NCBI GenBank assembly: GCA_013365325.1
Contig: JABVXV010000066.1
Location: 62,001 to 126,000, forward strand
Length of the DNA: 64,000 nucleotides
Source: Dipetalonema caudispina
Lineage: Eukaryota > Nematoda > Chromadorea > Rhabditida > Onchocercidae
Direction: 5' to 3'
A program made the translations under genes and the position numbers. A model generated the notes under the pieces. It was not told the DNA's origin. It searched no databases and saw only the letters and a list, made by a program, of their open reading frames with translations. Below, one piece after another: positions 60,101 through 64,000 of this stretch (positions are counted from its first letter, which is position 1; each line of letters starts with the position of its first letter).

Positions 60101-63100
60101 TTCATCAACACTGCACCTATTATTAACCACCAACCATAATCATCATTTTGCTTTGCTATCACCACTATGCCACTATCCTATTACATTTATCTTCAATATT
60201 CCTATCATCTCTAACACTATCGCAATCAGTGATAAGTGCTGCTTATTTTGAAAATATTTTAATCTATTTATATTACACAGTATTCATGCCAACAATTGTC
60301 ATTAGTGGAGCAAATGGGATCTAAGCTTAGAAGCTTCGTAGACTAACGACGCTCATTTCATTTCACGGTTCATATTCTAATGGAGAGAGATTATTGCTTT
60401 AAGTGGCTATCCATTATATTTCTCAAAGCTCCCTTGAAACTACAACTGTATGACAAACTCAAGTTTATTAAATATATTTTTAGTAAATTTAATCGATAGT
60501 CATGAAAGTAGATAGAAAAAATGAATGATCCTGTTATCCAGTACTTTACATATTTCCATTTAAAGAGGTTGGAATCAAAAGGATATTTAACAAGCAGTGG
60601 CTTAAAACGGTATGTAAGATTAAAAAGTGGAATGATCATACTTAATAAGACAATAATACTTCAAAAATGCGTTAATTGCTAATAATGTATGGAATTGGGA
60701 AATGAATTAGAGTATATATTCCAGCACAAAAAAAAAAAGGACAAATAAAATATGATTTTGATGGTATTCATAGTTTGTTATAACCAAAGTGGAAGGAAAT
60801 TTTTGTGATATTTGAAGCAATTGAAATTGTTCAAATATGATATGCCTAAGGCAGTTGCCTTCATTTTGCTTTTATAGGAATTGCTTTAAGTAATTGTAAA
60901 AAAAATTTTTACCAGGAAATCAGAAATATTAAACACATTTTTATTTGTTCCAGCAATAAAAATACAACATAAGAACTTTCATTTTTTTTTAGGTTTTAAA
61001 CTGAAATCTTTCATCTTAAAATTGATATGACAAGAATCAATTATTTCAGGGAGGAGAAAATGATGCCAATGCATTACTGTTACTCAATTTGATTCGTCCA
61101 CTATCAAATTCTGAAAGCAATTTCAATATATTGGTGCGATCAGTTCAACAAAAAGTTAGATCTTTCAAATTACTGTGAAAAAACTATTCTTCTTGATTAT
61201 GCTTGCTTAGTTAGTAATATATTTGTGGCGATAGTAAAGGAGATTAAATGAAAAGAGGAAAGAGTGAGTGTTCAATTCTTAGTTAGTTTTGTTGGAAGTT
61301 GAATCCTTTTATCAAAACTGACTAATTCAAATTTGATTTTCTTGCCCAAGTTTCTTCCAAGCTTCAGGTGATTCTTGCCAACAATTTAGGATTCAGTCAA
61401 TAGCTTTAAACAAAGAAATGAAAAAATAATCTTCCGAAACACCAAAACGCTGCATCAGAATCAACGAAAGCAATAGCGAAAATATTGAATGACTGGTCAA
61501 CAAATTAATCATTTTTTTTATGTTGGATAAATCACATCCGATTATATCCGGATCTGCTGGAAAAAAAATGTGAATTTATAGAAATCCTGTTCCTAAATCC
61601 TTGTAGTAGGTGGTAGCATCAAAAGGAGTGGAAATGATGAATTGGAAAACCTGACCTATTAACGGTGACCTGTGGTAAACTACCTTAGTACTACCTATAT
61701 TCTCTGTTCCCCGGCAATATGAATGAAATGCTTGTAAAGAGTGAAGCAATTTTAATGAAATTAAATAAATCACCTTTTTATATCACTCCAGTCAATAGCA
61801 GCACCAAGAGATCGAACATTTCAGAATTTATCAGTATCTTTATTTCATTTACAAACAACTCGACAAGAAGTAATTTCGTCTTTTGTCAGGACAATAGTAC
61901 CTATTTCGCTCACATATCTTGAATTATTTGTTGGCTTCATTTTACCAAAAGTGAACTGACCTATTGATTGATTACGCAGGAGGAATTACAAAAAATAGAA
62001 AAAAGTTGTAATTTCGGTCATTACGTAAAACCGGTATGGAGAATGATGGTGGGAAGAGATGAGTAGGACGCAATAGTGAAAGCAAAATATAATGAACCAT
62101 TTTTGAATGGTATCACTAAAAAATCCGAAAGCTTCGAAAAATCGATCATTCTTAATTAAATCATGTAAAAAAAAAGGAACTGATGAAAATTTGGAAAAGC
62201 ACAGTTAATAACTGAATGGCTCAATCCATCTCAATTTCTTCGATCGAATCATCCTCATTTATCTGATCCAATCTTAATCGAGATATATCTACCCGAAGTT
62301 CATGTTTCACTTCCATAAACTTATTCATATGTATGTGTTTCTATAATCTTTTATGTATACATGAGAAAAGGCATGTTGCTCCATTAATGAAATGTCAATA
62401 TGAGACATTAAAATGAGTCTTTTAAGAAGATAAGAAGAGGGAAGAGACAGATTGCTTGGATTCCCAGGTGAGCAATCATCTGCAACTCAGAATCCAACAG
62501 TTCATAGATTGATACAAGGGACATGTATCTCACTCCGAAAAGCACCTGTCCTTCGGTGACCTTCTAGAAAAGAAAAGGAAGGAAGCCTTCTTCCTGTCCT
62601 TATCCATGCATCCCAAACCGACCATTCTCTTTTCTCTTTTCTTTAACGAGCAAACAGCAACATATGTTTTCCGCTTCATTGCAAACAATGTAATTAATTG
62701 TTCCATCAGGTAAGGTTCCCGAAAAGAAGCACCAATCATCATCGTTATTAGCTTCCTCTTCTTTATATACACCGTAATAGCATTCTCTTGATGGATCTTC
62801 CCATTTCTCTCAGTTCTTCCGGGAATTCTCCAAGGTAGCTTATCCATTCAATTTAGCTTTTTCACTCAGTTTTCTCCCACAACTGTAATGCTAATTGGTC
62901 AATCAATCAAATAAACCTTATATCAAGAAAAAACAAAGCTACAATTGTCCAAAGAGCTGAAAATTAACCATTACCGACGATGCAAAAAGGAAGCAAAATC
63001 AGAAATGGGTTTTCGAACACCTCTGAGATAATTAATTCACTCACGAATAATTAACAATACTTAAAATAAAATCGAAAATATATATTCGGGCGATTTTTGT

Positions 63101-64000
63101 TATTGATTTAGTTACCACTTATACATATTTCATAATGACTTGCTGCTTGCTTCTTGAACTAATTCTTCTGATTCTTTCCCTTAATTTTTTTTAAAACAGT
63201 TTTTAATCCATTTGCTTGGTTTTCTGAAGAACTCGTTACAGCGTATTATTTTATTACAGTTTTGTTTTACTGTTAATCATTTTTTCATTTTTTTTTTTTA
63301 GTTTTTTGGCCATGAAATCTTGAGAATTATTTGCAGATATGCTTGCAAACGTCTCGTGCAATTGAAGTAAACGAACGTTTGGTGGCAGATCGACGAATTG
63401 AGATTGAGCAACATTTACATGATAGTGGTAATGATAATGATGGTGATGATGACGAAGATATGGTGGCTGAGGATTATTCACATCTACAGAGGCGTAATTC
63501 ACGGAAACCTATTTCTTCGTCTATCTCGTTACCATCATCCCCATCATCATCGTCATCAGCATCAGCATCACCATCATCATCATCCAGTATATCCCGAACA
63601 ACAGAAACACATCCTACTATAACTACTGTTTCTAACAGTACTACGAATATCATTAACAGCAGTACTGCTCGACAACAATTACGGCAACAACAGCAGTATC
63701 CAGAAAGGTAAACTTGTTTCATTTCTACCCATAATCATTCGTCATTTCTTCCATTTTCTACTTTGAGAGATTCTCCGAAAAAGAGAGAACGCATTATCAG
63801 AAGCTTGCAGAATCTGGAGAATTTGCAATTTGCTGAAAGGATATGAAATTTTAAAGATAATTAGTTAAATCATTAAATTCTTGTCTAATTGACAAGATAA
63901 CTATAAAATGAACGCATGATAAATTGTTCTCAAGTTTGTTGTCTTACTTCGCCAATATTGAGTACTGTTCCACAGGTGTGAAATGGTTCCATTGATGTTA
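57145..64000 (+). CDS. Unrecognised acidic, Ser-rich protein, 5' part only
   Basis: Exons 57145-57264, 61050-61154, 63337-63707 and 63976 to beyond the window; phases agree. The ATG lies 13 bases after TTTTTGCAG, a likely spliced-leader site. Residues 1-75 look ordered (MSLDANFLRLVEVRQNDD.., KLEPGLLIGVLDK, ANALLLLNLIRPL). Exon 3 starts with a probable helix (TSRAIEVNERLVADRRIEIE), then an acidic run (NDNDGDDDEDM), then a poly-Ser/Ala/Pro stretch from a CATCAT-type repeat and a Gln-rich end (RQQLRQQQQYPE). Introns of 3.8 and 2.2 kb are much longer than elsewhere in the window, typical of regulatory or neuronal genes. I do not recognise the family. Confidence 0.66.
60059..60084. repeat. (GA)n microsatellite
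   Basis: GA units within the first intron of the last gene. Confidence 0.85.
62600..62809 (-). CDS. Possible antisense Cys-rich exon or remnant
   Basis: On the minus strand, within intron 2 of the last gene, an open frame reads DPSRECYYGVYKEEEANNDD, then WCFFSGTLPDGTINYIVC and ENICCCLL. The Cys-x(17)-Cys-x(16)-Cys-x(6)-CCC layout and the SGTLPDGT phrase look like a nematode extracellular cysteine module. A donor CTC/GTTAAA (62648/62647) and a strong downstream acceptor CTTTTCTTTTCTAG (to 62564) are present, but no good acceptor precedes the exon and an in-frame stop lies at 62810-62812. It is either one exon of a nested gene or a decayed copy. Confidence 0.35.
   Translation of the reverse strand, partial: EKWEDPSRECYYGVYKEEEANNDDDWCFFSGTLPDGTINYIVCNEAENICCCLLVKEKRKENGRFGMHG

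Noticed and set aside
63474..63722. Asp-rich and His-rich frames over the Ser tract
   Set aside because: Other-frame readings of the CAT-type repeat inside the plus-strand exon 63337-63707.
1..64000. CRISPR arrays, prokaryotic operons, insertion sequences, rRNA or tRNA genes
   Set aside because: The window is eukaryotic and none of these was seen; tRNAs were only checked by eye for the T-loop motif, so a missed one is possible.

Overview
This window is AT-rich nuclear DNA from a nematode. The genes are small-exon and intron-rich, and many introns end in the nematode acceptor TTTCAG. Several start codons sit a few bases after such an acceptor, as expected for spliced-leader trans-splicing. 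A cuticlin N-terminus and nematode-style cysteine-rich proteins also point there. Base composition, long introns and low gene density fit a filarial or other spirurid parasite better than Caenorhabditis, but that is inference. All gene models were built by hand from reading frame, splice sites and intron phase.

Layout. 0.3-0.5 kb: first exon of a cuticlin gene (minus), with a TATA box. 4-5.2 kb: small single-pass membrane protein (plus). 5.5-6.3 kb: candidate small secreted protein (minus). 7.3-9.0 kb: complete ALY/REF mRNA export factor (minus, 5 exons). 10.6-13.6 kb: complete aquaporin with altered NPA boxes (minus, 6 exons). 16.2-18.9 kb: BCCIP-like protein (plus, 6 exons), interrupted by a 100-N gap that is a false-duplication artefact, and carrying a decayed partial exon copy. 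19.9-22.0 kb: serine-rich disordered protein with a helical charged C-terminus (plus). 23.2-24.6 kb: secreted Gln/Pro/Val-rich protein (minus). 25.3-32.6 kb: large cysteine-rich secreted locus (plus), one or two genes. 32.65-33.3 kb: small single-pass membrane protein (minus), convergent with it. 33.4-38.5 kb: the most unusual gene, about 15 small exons in which every intron is phase 1 and every internal exon is a multiple of three, with four diverged copies of one exon module. 40.1-49.5 kb: nearly complete anoctamin/TMEM16 (plus, 20 exons). 49.5-57.1 kb: gene-poor, microsatellite-rich DNA ending in a GC-rich promoter-like patch. 57.1 kb to the end: first exons of an unrecognised acidic/poly-Ser protein with kilobase-scale introns, with a possible antisense cysteine-rich exon inside one of them.

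The genes are functionally unrelated (RNA export, water/solute channel, cell cycle/ribosome-associated protein, lipid scramblase or chloride channel family, cuticle, secreted proteins), and I see no operon I would defend. Several perfect or near-perfect inverted repeats lie in introns and flanks. The best candidates for something undescribed are the phase-1 modular gene and the large cysteine-rich locus next to it.
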